A DNA stretch of 64,000 nt, taken from Phytoseiulus persimilis. Lineage: Eukaryota; Arthropoda; Arachnida; Mesostigmata; Phytoseiidae. Positions 1 to 13,500 of this stretch are shown here, piece after piece (within the stretch, counting starts at the first letter, position 1; every line of letters begins with the position of its first letter). The position numbers and the translations under genes were made by a program. The notes under the pieces are model-generated. The model made no database searches, was not told the DNA's origin, and worked only from the letters and a program-made list of their open reading frames with translations. The stretch lies in the NCBI GenBank assembly GCA_037576195.1, contig CM075103.1:1302001-1366000 (forward strand), given 5' to 3'.

Positions 1-122
1 AAGAAACTATTCAACGGTTCTCTCCAATTTATTGAGGTCAGAATCGAGCGAGACAAGCCAATGAGTATGCTGAACAGGAACGAGATGCTGAATGATTCGG
101 AATCGGTGAACACGCAACGGTG

Positions 123-581
123 TCAGTCGAAGCTTTGATCGTAGAGAAACGGGTATTCAGATCGACGACTCGAGAACACGTCTCTACCGTCCAACACGGA
201 ATGCAGAACAACGCTCACAAGATCGACAGCGACGTTCGCGAGCTGCAGGACACTACCGATGACATTCCCGACGCCACCTCGGAAGCCGAAAAAGCCTTCG
301 TCGTTGACATCGCTCACCGTGCCGACGACATCCTGGATGCCTCCTGTGAGTGCATCAACAACGCCACCGAGTCCCCTGTAACGAACTCTCGGTCCGTAGC
401 GCCTCCTCTGGAAAGCCTTCTCGGGCGTTGGAAGCGAACCCTCTTCGATTAGAGTCGGGGATAGCTCGGAGCCGCCTCTGGCTAGCGGGGAGCCGGAGAT
501 GAATGATCCCTGAGCGAGCAACAGACACCAAAACATGAACTGCCGGGCGGGATTCCGCCGAGAGGGCATGACGGGTAACAT
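123..581 (-). CDS. Small secreted Gly/Val/Asp-rich protein, unknown family
   Basis: An open frame of 152 codons begins with two possible starts (581 and 569). The first Met is followed by a short basic stretch and then a hydrophobic core (FMFWCLLLAQGSF), which looks like a signal peptide or signal anchor. A dibasic-rich segment (QRRRYGPR) resembles a processing site. The rest is an alternation of small and aliphatic residues (GGVVDALTGG, GNVIGSVLQLANVAVDL), giving two amphipathic or hydrophobic helices, and ends in a charged tail. The bases just upstream of the first ATG (CTGAAACAG) look like a splice acceptor, so a 5' non-coding exon may exist. No family is recognised. If the transporter gene's last exons lie left of the window, this gene sits in a same-strand intron. 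Confidence 0.5.
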   Translation of the reverse strand: MLPVMPSRRNPARQFMFWCLLLAQGSFISGSPLARGGSELSPTLIEEGSLPTPEKAFQRRRYGPRVRYRGLGGVVDALTGGIQDVVGTVSDVNDEGFFGFRGGVGNVIGSVLQLANVAVDLVSVVLHSVLDGRDVFSSRRSEYPFLYDQSFD

Positions 582-1519
582 CTGTTTCAGGTTCTGTACA
601 GTGTAAGCAGCTCCGACACGAGAAGCTCCTTCACTGGGGCAAGCGATGTAAGGTCACCCGTTCCGATAAAAAGTAAGGAGATCGACCGACCAGCCGCACT
701 CGCTCGCACAAGCCGACGGTGATGGCTCCTCAGATGACTAGTCGCGTTTTCTCAAAACCCTGAGCGAAGTTCTCAACTGAATTGCAGTCCCGGCGAGCTC
801 AGAATCGGAGCGTTGCTAGGCTGACTCGTCGTGTTTTTTTGGAGTCGATGTCAAAGCTTGATGAAAACGGCGAGAGCGAGAATGAATTATCCCAAAGAAG
901 TGGAGCGAGCCCACTAGAGGAAATATTTGACCACGATATGAAATTATGCTCTAGCAGGACCGAGCAACAACGGAATTCAGAATTTCCAGGTCAAGGGGAG
1001 CTCTCATCGCCCGCTGTGACCTGCTTTCCCGCGTTGGACCAGCGGTACGAGAAGTCAGTTTGTGCGGCGATAAGTCTTTTCACATCCTTTTCTCAGGGCG
1101 GCTCGCCCTCATTGTCACCCGCCCGATGTCCATTATGGGAATTGACTGGGATGAGTTCGTTTGCGGCGAGGAGTGACTGGAACTCACTCTGTTTGGCTCT
1201 CTTAGGTGCCTCCAGCTACAATTCCGAAAGTTTCATCTACACTCGAGCGTCGTCCCCGATGCTTTCTCGTAAGAGAATACCCTTTCCTCGGGATACGAAC
1301 GATTCGAGTGGTATCACTGGTGGACAGTTTGCCTCGACTCCTCACCGAGGCGGAGAAGAATCCTCAAATGAGGAGAGTTTGAAACGTTTCGAGGGACGCC
1401 CCGATCCACCCGCTGGTGGTGGTGGTGGAGGAGCGAACCTGATACTGCCCTTGAAGTCTGATCTATCCCCCCTTCTCTCAAAGATTATCGATTTCTATGG
1501 AAACGAGCACGCGGCTTAC
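582..1519. other. Intron or intergenic stretch with one long plus-strand open frame
   Basis: No recognised gene. A plus-strand frame is open from 782 to 1597 (271 codons), running into the antisense of the transporter exon at 1520-1714. It is Ser-rich with a short Gly run, and has no signal peptide or domain that I recognise. Its length is unusual for chance at this base composition, but there is no supporting homology. Confidence 0.25.
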
Positions 1520-4500
1520 CTGATGGCAATAACCTTGCCCACGTCAAGAGGCACGCGGCGTACTTGCGCGATGAAGATAGCGGCCACAGCTTCGTAGAGG
1601 GCGGTGCCATCCATGTTGATTGTGGCTCCGATTGGAATACAGAAGCGGACTACTTTCGGATCGATCTTGACTTTATCCTCCAGCGCTGCAATTGTTACCG
1701 GCAGGGTGGCAGAACTGCAATGAGAATTGTGGAGGTTATGACTCGTAAAATTGGATCCGCTACCATTACTGCAGAGCAGACAGGAATGAGTCTTTCGAAG
1801 GGACACCCCCTCCCCCCAAGAAACACTTACGGGTCCCGGAGGACCTTTCTTCCATGCTTATCCACTAATTTCTCATCTGAATATCGGATGCCTATTGTCA
1901 TTGAGAGTGCCCAGTCTATGAAAAAAAAGAACAATGCGATGTCGTGAATTCACTTTCTATTGACAACTCGCGTGCACGAACTCAGGGTTGATGAATCCAC
2001 TATCTTTGAGGACGAAGATTGCCTCTGACGATGACGATGAAGAGCACCTTGAGGTTCTCAATAAATGAGATTTGTGCACGGTGGTGGCTTTTCCCTGCTC
2101 TCGGCCTTCTTTGAGACGACGTTGAACGCGCACTTCGACGCGTAGCGCGAAGGGAAGGAGAGCCACCATCACGCCGTTGGTGCCCCGAATACTTCGGCTT
2201 TTTCACGCCAAGTCTCCTGTGCAGCTAATAAACTGCGAACCCGGGTTCATCACAACGCTCACTTCTCTTTCCGGGACGAGCGGCAACAACGTAGGACTGG
2301 AGCTCTCGGCACCGCTACTCTGGCGGAGTCCTCCTGTGTCCAATTCTCCCGTTCGAATTGGAACATTCGTTCGTCGGAGCGCGCTTCAATTCAATTTAAT
2401 TTCAATACGAAGTGACCGTATATCTTCACTCTCGGACGACTGCTCTTGGCGGGTTCCCCGCTCGTCTCACAATCGCGCGACGAGGAAAATTCGACAAGGC
2501 GATACTTGAAACCAGTGAAATACTGATTTACGAGTCGAACGGAAATTTCGAACGTCAGTAGATGAATGCGTTCAACAAATTTTCGACGCCGTGTGAAGAA
2601 CCAGGAAGTCCGGTGCTTCACGTCTGCTCCGATAGAGTTTTTGAGTCAATGTACCGGTGCGCGTTTGATCGCACGCGGTCCCTCGAGGACCCACGGAAAA
2701 GCTCGACGGAACCCTCAGGACCACTGGCCTCCGCAATCTGGCTCGTTGATATACGGGTATGCGGGGATCTCCGAACTTGGACGAGCCCACAAATGACGTC
2801 TTGAATTGAGTGAGGATTCCCGTTCTCGAGTGTGAACGCGGAAGAGCTGTCTGGCATGGAACTTTCAGGGGAGCTCATCTAATTGCCCCACTTCATCCGA
2901 ACTCTTCGAAATTTCGTTCCAGATCAGCGAATCGAAACCTCATTCGTGACTCTTCCATTCGAACGAATTTTGAGAACGGACTTCCGGTTCTGAGGCAACT
3001 TGGGGCAAAAATGGGGCCACAGAGACCCGTTTCGAATGCGCTGCCTGATCGCATCTGATTCACTCTGGATTCGATTGAGCGGAATATTGATTCGTTGACC
3101 GTTCTGGCATATTGCAATAGGTCGCCGTGAGCAAGTCTGCAGTCGGAGCTTGTGGATCGTATCAAGCCGGTGGTATTCTGATGTCGTTTGCAAATGAACT
3201 AGAGTTCGGCTACGTTCAAGCCCTTTCCAGGAACTGTGAGAAGGATTACATGGAGGTCCATTTCGGTGGTAGTGATGGAGAAGGAATCGCCTCTCCTCCA
3301 GTTCGCGCCTCTCGTCTTGGACGCGACGGTGGCTCCCCCAGCGCTGCCTTTTCGAAACTGTGCGCGGTCATGCGCCGTCGACTGCATCGTTGAGAACCTT
3401 CTTGAAACCGAGTTTGGACACTCAAGAACACAAATCACGCGGGTCTGTATTCTTTGACTTGTTTCTACTCAAGTCCCCCCGAATAGAGCCGCGAAACCCG
3501 GGAAGTGATGAGACAGAAGCGGGGATTCCCTTCGTGTGGGTGTCAGTTTTTCGAAGCTATGCCTGTCGCTCACTGGGAGCCGCGATCTGTGTTTGAGTTT
3601 CCATGTTTCCATGTTTGGCAATAGTACCGAGGCGAGGCGGTTCAGCGGTGGCGTGCACACGAGATCCGCAGCTCCATTGAAGGCTTAACTGAAAAGACTC
3701 TCCTACTTTGACTAAGTCATCGACTCCACCTACAGATTCCTAAGGTATGTTTTCGTTGCTTCACTGCTCTCACACAAGCGGTCGCCGCCGGTTTCCCGGT
3801 TGTCAGATGTCAGAAAGCTCGAAAGCGGCGTTCTGCGCGCGGCTTGCGCCGAGGTTTCTTTCGGGTCCCACCCGAAATCCATTGACCGAGGCTGCATATC
3901 AGTAACTTCGACTCTCCTTTGAACTGGTCGTCTACGCGGGAGTACTGGCCTCTCACGTCACGTGGCTTCGTCGTAAATCCATACGAACCTCTTTAAAAGC
4001 TCTGTTATAGCGTTGTCATGGCAGTTATTTTTTTTCAATGTTCTCTCGTGCGCAGGTAAGTGTTCCTCGTCGGCTCGTGGGGTGTTTAGCATCTGTCAGC
4101 ACTGAGATGCTCGACCTGGAGTTCCCAGCAACACCGGCTTTCAATGATTCAATATTTCAGGAAATGGCTCCCAAAGGCGCTGTCGCTATTGCTGCTCCCT
4201 CAGGAGGCAACAAGAACGTCTCTTATCAAGACAGGGACAAGCCAGCACAGGTCCGCCAGTCAAATATACAGGCTGCGAAAGCTGTTTGCGATGCTGTTCG
4301 TACATCGCTCGGGCCTCGCGGAATGGACAAGATGATTCAAGCCGTATCCGGTGACGTTACCATCACGAACGACGGCGCCACTATTCTCCAGCAGATGCAA
4401 GTTCTTCACCCAGCAGCGAAGATGCTTGTTGAGCTCTCGAAGGCGCAAGATGTTGAGGCTGGAGACGGCACTACGTCGGTTGTTGTCATCGCCGGGGCGC

Positions 4501-7500
4501 TCCTAGATGCTGCTTCGAAGCTTCTGTACCGTGGAATCCATCCGACCATCATCTCAGAAGGATTTCAAGCCGCTGCCAAGGAATGCGTGGATATCCTGTC
4601 TTCTCATGAACACGGATTGGCCATTCCTGTAGCGCTGAGCGACCGAGAGAGTCTGCTCAAAAGCGCGACTACTTCTCTCTGCTCGAAAGTTGTGTCCCAG
4701 CACAGCGATCAGCTCGCTCCCATCGCTGTGGACGCCGTACTCAGGGTGATTGACCCTTCGAAGGACACCAACGTCGACCTTCGCGATATCAAGATCATCA
4801 AAAAGCTCGGCGGAACGGTTGAGGACACCGAGCTCATCGATGGACTCGTTTTCACCGAGAGACTGGCCGGAGGCCCGAACGCTCCCCATCGCATGGAAAA
4901 GGCGAAGATCGGTATGATCCAATTCTGCATCTCTCCCCCCAAGCCCAACATGGATCACCAGGTGATCGTGTCCGATTATGCGGCCATGGATCGGGTTCTT
5001 CGCGAGGAACGGGCTTACCTGCTGAACATCGTCAAACAGGTCAAGAAGACGGGTTGCAACGTCCTGCTGATTCAGAAGTCTATTCTCAGGGATTCCGTGT
5101 CGGAGTTGGCTTTGCACTTCTTGGCGAAAATGAAAATCATGGTCGTCAGGGACATCGAACGCGAAGACATCGAGTTCGTGTGCAAGTCGATCGGCTGCCG
5201 ACCCATCGCGTCCTTGGACCATTTCGTACCCGAAGCCCTGGGAAGCGCCGAGCTCGTTGAGGAGGTCACGACAGGCGGCTCCAAGTTTGTCAAAGTCACC
5301 GGAATCGCCAACCCCGGTAGAACAGTGTCGCTGCTGTTGCGCGGATCGAACAAGTTGGTTCTTGAAGAAGCCGATCGCTCCATCCACGACGCACTTTGCG
5401 TGGTCCGATGCTTGGTGAAGAAACGAGCCCTCATCGCCGGTGGGGGTGCTCCCGAAATCGAGTTGAGTCTTAAATTGGCGGAGCGCGCTCGTGAAATCGA
5501 AGGTCTACACTCGTACTGTTATCGAGCCTTCGCCGATGCTCTGGAAATCATTCCCTACACGCTAGCCGAGAACGCTGGCTTGAACCCGATTCAAACTGTG
5601 ACTGAGCTCCGCAACAAACACGCCCAGGGTGAGAAAACGTTTGGCATCAACGTCCGCAAAGGCTGTGTTACGAACATCCTCGACGAGAACGTTCTTCAAC
5701 CACTCTTGGTCTCGACTTCGGCCATCTCATTAGCTGCGGAGTGTGTCCGTTCTATTCTCAAGATCGACGATATTGTGCAGACTGTCCGTTAGTCGTGGAG
5801 ATCTTCCAGCTTTGCGCAATAAACTATTGCAACATATTTAATTACGCACATTTTCGTCCTCGATTGCTCGTGAGGGTAGACCAAATTGAAATGTCGGGTG
5901 GGTTTTGGCTTGGATTCGATACTTCGGATCGGTAGCTCAAAATAGCTCGTGAATGAGCTCGGGTCGTCACAGCACACCTGAGAGCGTGCTCGCTAAAGTT
6001 GGTGTCGTCGAATTTTCAGAAGAAAGTATCTCGCGCCGTTTGCAGATATGGGCGCCCAACTGCTGTATAGCATCGAGGGCGAAGTACCAGGCTACGGCTA
6101 TTACTTCGACGACGTCACCAATTTGAAAGCAGTCCTGGAACAAGTCAAATCAGGTGGGGATCCAGACCTCTGTTCATTCTGTACGCAATGCCCCACTCGA
6201 CTTGTGAATTGACTCGTTCTGAACAGCAATTACTGGTCGGAGTGGCACGACTTCTATCGATCCACGCATGCATAGCTCGAGAGCCCCGCTCAACCCATCC
6301 GCTATTCTAGGCGAACTCAATATGTGCCTCCTGAACCCTGGCCTAATTATCGATCCCTTCCAACTGCAAGTGGCAATTTCAAGAGCCGTCGCCAACAGAG
6401 CTTCAGGCCAGATGGCAACCAAGAACATATATTCTGAAATCCTCTATTGCTTGTCGCCGTCGAAGAATATAATCGAGAGTTTCAAGCTGTTCGGCGCGGG
6501 AGAACAGAGCACGTCGTTGATAGTGATAACCTTCGATGTTTGCGAACGAATCGATGAGATCGTCAAAGGTATGACCAGACATTTCGCCTTTCCCCGTTGT
6601 TTTCATGTGTTCCGCCTGGGAGGTCTCGTCATGTAGTTCTGACTTGGAATGATCCTTCTAGGGAATCTCGGGGATTTGAAGGGAGGCATTTTGAAGAATC
6701 GGCAGATCGCTGCCGCCCAAAAGCTCTACAAAATCAAGGATTCCAAGGAGGCCGGCGGATTGGTCGACTTGATCGTTACAAGAATCGCCACTAAGCATTT
6801 GCTCTGATGAACCGCGTGCTGATCACGATGGTGGAAGCTATGCTCACAATAAAATCCGCATGACAAGTTTCAGAAATAGCGCGTGAAGCGTTGTTCTTTC
6901 TCCGGTGAGCAGGTCGACACCACTATCGATAGCTCGCAGTCGGAAGCTGATCGATTCTGTGAGACCCCGAATGATTCGCAGCTCACATCAACCAAGCTCA
7001 TTCGTTTTGCTGAGCTGACCAGCGATTTCTATTTTCGAATCCAGCTCTTGAAGGGCAGCGCTAAAAATAATCGGCTACGGCTGCCAAAGAGAGCCTCCGA
7101 GAGCTATGCTTGGGGTACGCTTTTGAAAAGTAGGGGACTCCCTGCTCATCCGCAGGTCTGCATGCATGTACGTTCCAAGGAAAATGGCTGGAGTCAGGAT
7201 ATCGCAGGCGAGCGGCCTTCGCTGGCGGAGCAAATCGATTTTCCATCTCCTCCCAGTGCAGTCCGAACGGTCCTTGTGTCTGACCGATGAACCACAGGAC
7301 GCCATAGTAAGGCGGGAGGCCTCGTTCTATGGGAAACAATGATAGTTTGGCCAGTAGATTTATTCACATTTTCCTCAGGGTTGAACAGACGAACCGAACG
7401 AAAGACGACTGCTTTTTATCGTAGGCGCGGAACACTAACCGGAAAGTTCAGTCTCCAAGTTGGCTGAGTCGGAGCGATCGTTATTATTTTTGTCCCTCTG

Positions 7501-10500
7501 GGCGTGGGACAGCCAGTAAGCGGAGCGGCTAGAAACTGGTACTTCTGGCGGCTCTGTGTGAACTTCTGTTTGTCCTCTCCTCAGCAGTCGAACAATATAT
7601 ATACAAAGTTCAGAGAAGTATTCGGCACAGACTTCATGGACTCCTGAACTTGATTCGTTCCAACCCGACGGAGCTCCACGTGTCCTAAGAGCCTCAGCTA
7701 GATTTGAATCGAGTAGGTCCCGCTAGCGAAAACATGGCGATCAAGTTCGTTATCGTCGCACTCGTCGCGTTCGCATCTGCTTTCGGTCAGTTCTTCGGCG
7801 GAGGTCCAGGAGGCTTCGGGGGCGGCTACGCACACGGACCTCATCACGGAGGCCATTTCCGATACGGAGTTCAAATTCATCATCCGCACGGACACCACGG
7901 CCACGACAGAGGTCACCAATACCAGATTAGACATCACGGCTATGGTTATGTCAAGTAACTGTTTCTTTCGTCGCTCAGATCAGCGAGCTGAATAAAGGAA
8001 AATCGCACCAAGACGTTCGTCTCATGACTTTGCGGTGGAAACGTTATGGCAGCGACGAAAGTTAACGTTGCGCTGTGCCTTTCTGTTCAGTTTTTTTTGC
8101 GGATCATTTACTATCACCGCAAGCAGTAAGTGTTGCAGATGGAAAAGAAACATTGGCACGTCCGCTTCTGCAGGGATTTCGGTACAACAAAAGCTGTTTG
8201 TCGTTGTGAACTGTTCCCCGGCGGGCCAACTGCCACGAAGTGAATCGTGAAAATGTACTCCATCATGGGACATTCAGTCTGAGTATAGAGAAGAACTGTA
8301 GCAACTCCCCTGACCACATTGTGCGCCGGTCACGTTGCCCCGAAGGGCGATGGTGGTTGCTGCGCCGTTTTCACACCAGAAACTCTTTTTCGGTAACCGG
8401 TGTTATCATCTGCATGTGAGATGAGTCAGGGCGGGTCTTGACAGTTGGAAACTTTACCCTTATTCCCTGTAGGGTCGTCTGACGAAAAAGCGCTAGGCAA
8501 TTCTGAGCCTTCCGACAAGAGGTTAAATGCACTTGTGTTACAAGACACCCTGTTGCTGGCATCCCGGTTAGCTGCGACCGAGTCGACTCGGGACTCAGTC
8601 AATTTTCGTCTGTCTGTGATCGGCTCGGCACGGAGAGCTGAATGCAGGATCCGAAGATTTCCATCGATACAGCAGATATCCCGCTCCCGATTCGGGAGTC
8701 GCCTCGCGGCAGACAACTCGGCTCTTTTGAACAATCGCGCCCTCTCCGTCCACATGCGGAAAAATCGAAACTGTAGGATTACCATTTGGAAAACTATTGA
8801 GGTCAAGTTCGATTGACGGAGGCAACGGACCTGCCGCGTGTCATTACCCTCGAAGCTTTCAAGTTGCCAGTTTTCATTGCGAAGGACAGCTTCGCGTGAC
8901 GACGAGAACGCTCACAGAAAAAACCGGAAAAAAAATAAACAACCGATCCAACTGACAGAACGTCATCTAATCAGATGATCTTTCGAAGTTTGGGTACGCA
9001 CTCAGCTCGGATTTTCTAGTCGTCGGGAGCCGTTGTTAAAAGTATCTCGCTCGTTTGGACAGCTCGTGAGCTGTGAAACCAGGAGAATCGATCAGATTCG
9101 GAGACAGTCAATCGTAAAAGTCTGCGGCTCAATTTGAAACAAAGAGAAGTCAGCCAGAGGCCTCAGCAACCACATTCCATTCATTGATCGGACTCGTCCA
9201 TCGGCGTAGGACCATAGAGTTTGGAGGTCATCCAAAGAGCTCGGCCAGAACTCCAGCAAGAATAACTTTTCGATCTCAGCATCGATAGTAGTTCCGCTCG
9301 TTTGCTCCGATTCAGAAATGATGCCACGCTTGGAAGAGTGAACTTCTGACTCTCCAATGATCGACTCGGCCCTAGAGTATACGACTGTTCCCACCAGCTG
9401 AGAGGAGTAGTTCTGATGAAAACACGTTCGGGGAAGATAATCAGACTCTTAGCGTGCTGTTCACTTTGCCTTTCTTGTCTGTTTGGTAACTATTGAAGGT
9501 TTGCCCAAACAACAGTTATCGATTTTGATTAGTTCAACTCCGAGCCGGGCGACGCCTTACGCCAACACATCCGAACGCGGTGAGATAATCCGCAGCGTCG
9601 GAGCAGTGTGAACTCATACAAAAAAAAAACAAGGACCAAACAGCCAAGTTTTTTTTCTGAGTCAAGGTCTTTCGGACAAAGGAAATTAGACGCCAGGTGG
9701 AGTGGCGTAGCGTAGTGCCCATTCATTGCGAAACGGAGCCCGAAGTTTTGTTGTGGTCGACGAGCCAGCGGTGATGGTGGACACCCTGGTTGTCACGCCC
9801 ATCCAACGATATTAACCATTTTTCTGAGCGAAACTTGCGCATCGTTTGCTTTCACCCCCGGAGCGGCAGGTCATGGGTAATCGCTCTCGTTCGTAACTCA
9901 CAGATCCCTTGTACCATTCCAGAATCGTGGCTTCCCGCGGCCGACGCCGAAACTCTTGGTTTTTGAGAATAAAGCGCAATCGGTCGGCAGCTGACCGGAC
10001 GGCGGCGGCTTCAAACAAAAAACCCTGGATAGCCCGACGCCCCGACCGCGCAGATATCCATAGCTGCAATTGTGGGAATATCGGGATCGGCCGAGCCGCT
10101 CGCCCCTTGCCCCACGGCAAATAAAAGCTGCTGCTGGAATCATTCAAAGCAAGCTTAGGCATCCAATCCAAAGGAAGTAAAATGAAGTTCTTCGTTCTCG
10201 CTGTTCTGTGTGTTTTAGTTGTTCTGGCTGCGCTGGCCGAGGCCGGAGAGCATCACCATGCCGTTGCCGGAGAATTCGGCTACAAGGTAGGCGCTCCCGA
10301 TTAGAGTGGTTCCCCAGCCTGGTCTCATCGGGCGCTGTCGAACATTCTCCACGGTTTGACTCGTGCCTGATCCTCGATTCGAAAATCAGTAGCTGGGGTC
10401 ACTTCCCTGACGAGAGACCTCCTTCGCTCCTGCTGGCAGCTGACTAATGACGGTGTGCGTTTTTTTCTCAAAAGGTCGAAGTGAAGCACCCTTCCCATGT

Positions 10501-13500
10501 GTCCCATGACGACAAGGGCCATCACCACTTTGTTGAAGACAAAGGAATTCAAGAGCAATATATCAAGGTTGGCATTTACCCCCACGTTGAAGCTCACGGA
10601 TACCACCACGTTGAAGACGGTCATGGATACGAGCACTGAAAAATTGCCACCACTCGCTTGGGAAACGGGACGGTGGTGTTCCGAACGCTCGCCAACAATT
10701 GGTCACCAGTCAGACGGATTCGTTCGCGACCGCTGGATCGGAAAATGCATGAAGGCTTCTCAAGCGTCATGATTTGATCCGTGATCACAACTCACGTGGT
10801 CTTCGCTATGGACGAACCATCCATACCACAGCAGAGACCGCTTCTTAATCGAGTCGGAAACAGCGGTCCAAAAGCTGGCAGAGTTTCTGGAACACCGGCC
10901 GCACAATGCCATACATACTCTCTCCTGCTCCCAGATGTATACAACGTGTATATAATAAAAAATCATCCCTGATGCCATACCCGATCCCATGGATATTCTC
11001 TCCCGTGTCCGGGTGTGCCAGTCGGAAAGCAAGATTCAGTTCCCGCCGAATACCCGTCTGATATTCCTCTCCTTTTTCATCAGCTGAGCGGTTGATTCAA
11101 TGAACCCTTCCCCGCTGAGAACATCATGAGTGTCTCATTGTCCCAACCGTACATGGACTTTGCAATCGAGGTCTGAATTCTTTAGGAAAAATGGAAGCCG
11201 TCGCGCCGACTCTCGTGAGCTGATATCGGAGGCTCACTCGGAGATTCACTCTTGTACCGAAAACTGATCCGTCATCTCAATGTCCACAAAGATAAATACT
11301 CTCTCGTTGGGTCATTGCGAAGAACGCTCTCCTTGGACACTCGTCGCACTGGCCGTTGGAGCTGCCGCACGGCCTGAGCCCTTCAGGCGATAGTTATGCC
11401 GACGCTCTACCCGTTAATCATATCACGAGCTTTAGTCGAAGTCTGGAACCGAAACCACTGCGGTTTTCGTTGTCTGAGGTTACGAAGCGGCTACCTCAGC
11501 CCCTGTTATGCACCGATCGTACCGGTGATCAGCACAGGGATAACTGCGCAAAGCTTGGAAAAATCAAATGAATGAGAACCATAGGCCCGTATCTCAGGAC
11601 ATTCCATGGCTGCGAGTTCCCTCGCCTACAGCAGCGATTAGGAATGGATCAGATGAAGAACCAACTTTTCCAAGGGTGAATCGCCGAGTGCACCGGTTTT
11701 CCTGTTCATCAGTCCATTAGCTCATATTATGGATATGAATATAAAAGGCGAACGAGGTTCATCCAGATGTCGAAAGTAACCATGAGTGATTCTCGAGCTC
11801 ATTAAAGTAGCGCATCGCCTCGAAATTCGGTTAACCCCAAAAAGAACATCAATAACAGAATAATTATGTTCAAATCCGAACAATCGTGGGTCGAAACCGC
11901 TCGAACATCAAGCAGCGGAGACTCAATGCCAGGTTGGAGCTAACGACTCTGTCATTTGTCTTCTATTCAAGTTCTTCGAGTCCCCACCGTTTTTTCTTTC
12001 TTTTCTAGGAAACATCTCAGTCTAAAAAGGTATCGACTCAAGTGTGTGTGTGTCAACGAAAGGGGACGTTCGACTATTCGGGCGAGCCGACCGTCTTGCA
12101 TAATTTTCAAAGGAAGAGAACTTCAACAGAAGTCTCCTTCTGACTTCTGATGGTGTTTGTGCCATGATTAGAACATAACGACCCGCTCAGGGAAACAGTT
12201 CGCGATCAAGCTCAAGTGCCGTACGCGAACTGACAAAGGGGGGGCTCATACCAGTTTGTATCGTGACCATGAGCAAGGGGTGAGCATTGTTCGCGTTGTC
12301 ATCCATTCAGGTAGCCGGTGTCGCACGTAATTCTGCACTTGAATGCGGAAGGCAGGAAGAAGTTATGACTTCGTCGAGCGTTGCTGTTAGAGTTCGTTCA
12401 TCTATATGGGGGAGCTACTGAGCAAAATTGTGGGAATCACCGTTCTTGCTTTCGGTGGTCGAGAGGATTCGGAAGATAACGATCAAGATTTTGTGACGGC
12501 TCTTATGGGAACGAAGACACGAAGATGCGTGCGGTGCAACAATGGTCATGGAGAACGACTCGATCGGGAACGATGAAAATGTGTCAAACGGCTAGCGGAA
12601 CAAATCAAGAACAATGCAGTTCTGACAGCGATCCGAAAGTACTCGAATCCAGTCGTCAGATCCAGGGAGTCGCAGGGGAGCGAGAGAATCCGCCTCGAAG
12701 GGGGGCCCTCCGCACATCCTGGAGCTCTCAGAGCTTTACATGATCATGAGGCGGTCATCTCTCAGTCCTCCGCGGAGGCGCCAGCAGCCTGCGGCTAAAG
12801 AGATCGGCACCTCGGGTCCCTAAACGTGGATTACGAGGGGCCGGGTACGTCTGCTCTGACATCAGCCAAAGATGTGAGTGAAGATGTGATTGCGCGTGCA
12901 GCAGATTGCATCGATCAGTCGCCGATACCTAAGCTCAATTTCTAAGGGACCTCGGCGATTCCGATGATTGTGATGGGCTATCACCTGCCGTACATGAAGT
13001 TGAAGGTCCAAGTCGAGAAGCGAAGTCATAAACAACAGAACTTGAGCAGCGATTCAATTCCAGCGGGCGTTGGACGAGGAGAGATACAAGATGATTGTTT
13101 CCATTGTTTTCAAGAGAGTCGCTAAACTCCTCGAGGGAAGGCTTGTTGCAAGACGGAAATACGGATAGGAATCTCTGATCGGCACTTCAGTGTCTCCGAA
13201 GAGGCGAAATGTCATGGCTCGGTCATCAAAGACGTTTACCATGGCAATTTGCCGCATTTCCTTGGAGCGGTTGTGGGGGTATTCAGCCTGCGGTCGTGTG
13301 GTAGCAGACTCGATATGTTTTCTGCCTTCTCGTGATATGTTATGGGCGGCCCTCAGTGCCAGCAAATTAGGATTCCCTGTGGTTTTTCTGTTTTTCTGTT
13401 ACCGTTGTTCCGGCGCACTATTCCCAGGAATATCATGCTCGTTTTTCCGAACTCATGTTCGAGCCAAGAGATCTGCATTCCGAAACCGGAACGCGTCATT

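Noticed and set aside
4554-5387. 277-codon minus-strand frame within CCT4
   Set aside because: Antisense shadow of a conserved chaperonin coding region.
11956-12150. Possible tRNA or small RNA gene in the long intron
   Set aside because: No A/B-box pair or cloverleaf could be drawn. No tRNA, rRNA or CRISPR-like array was recognised anywhere in the window.
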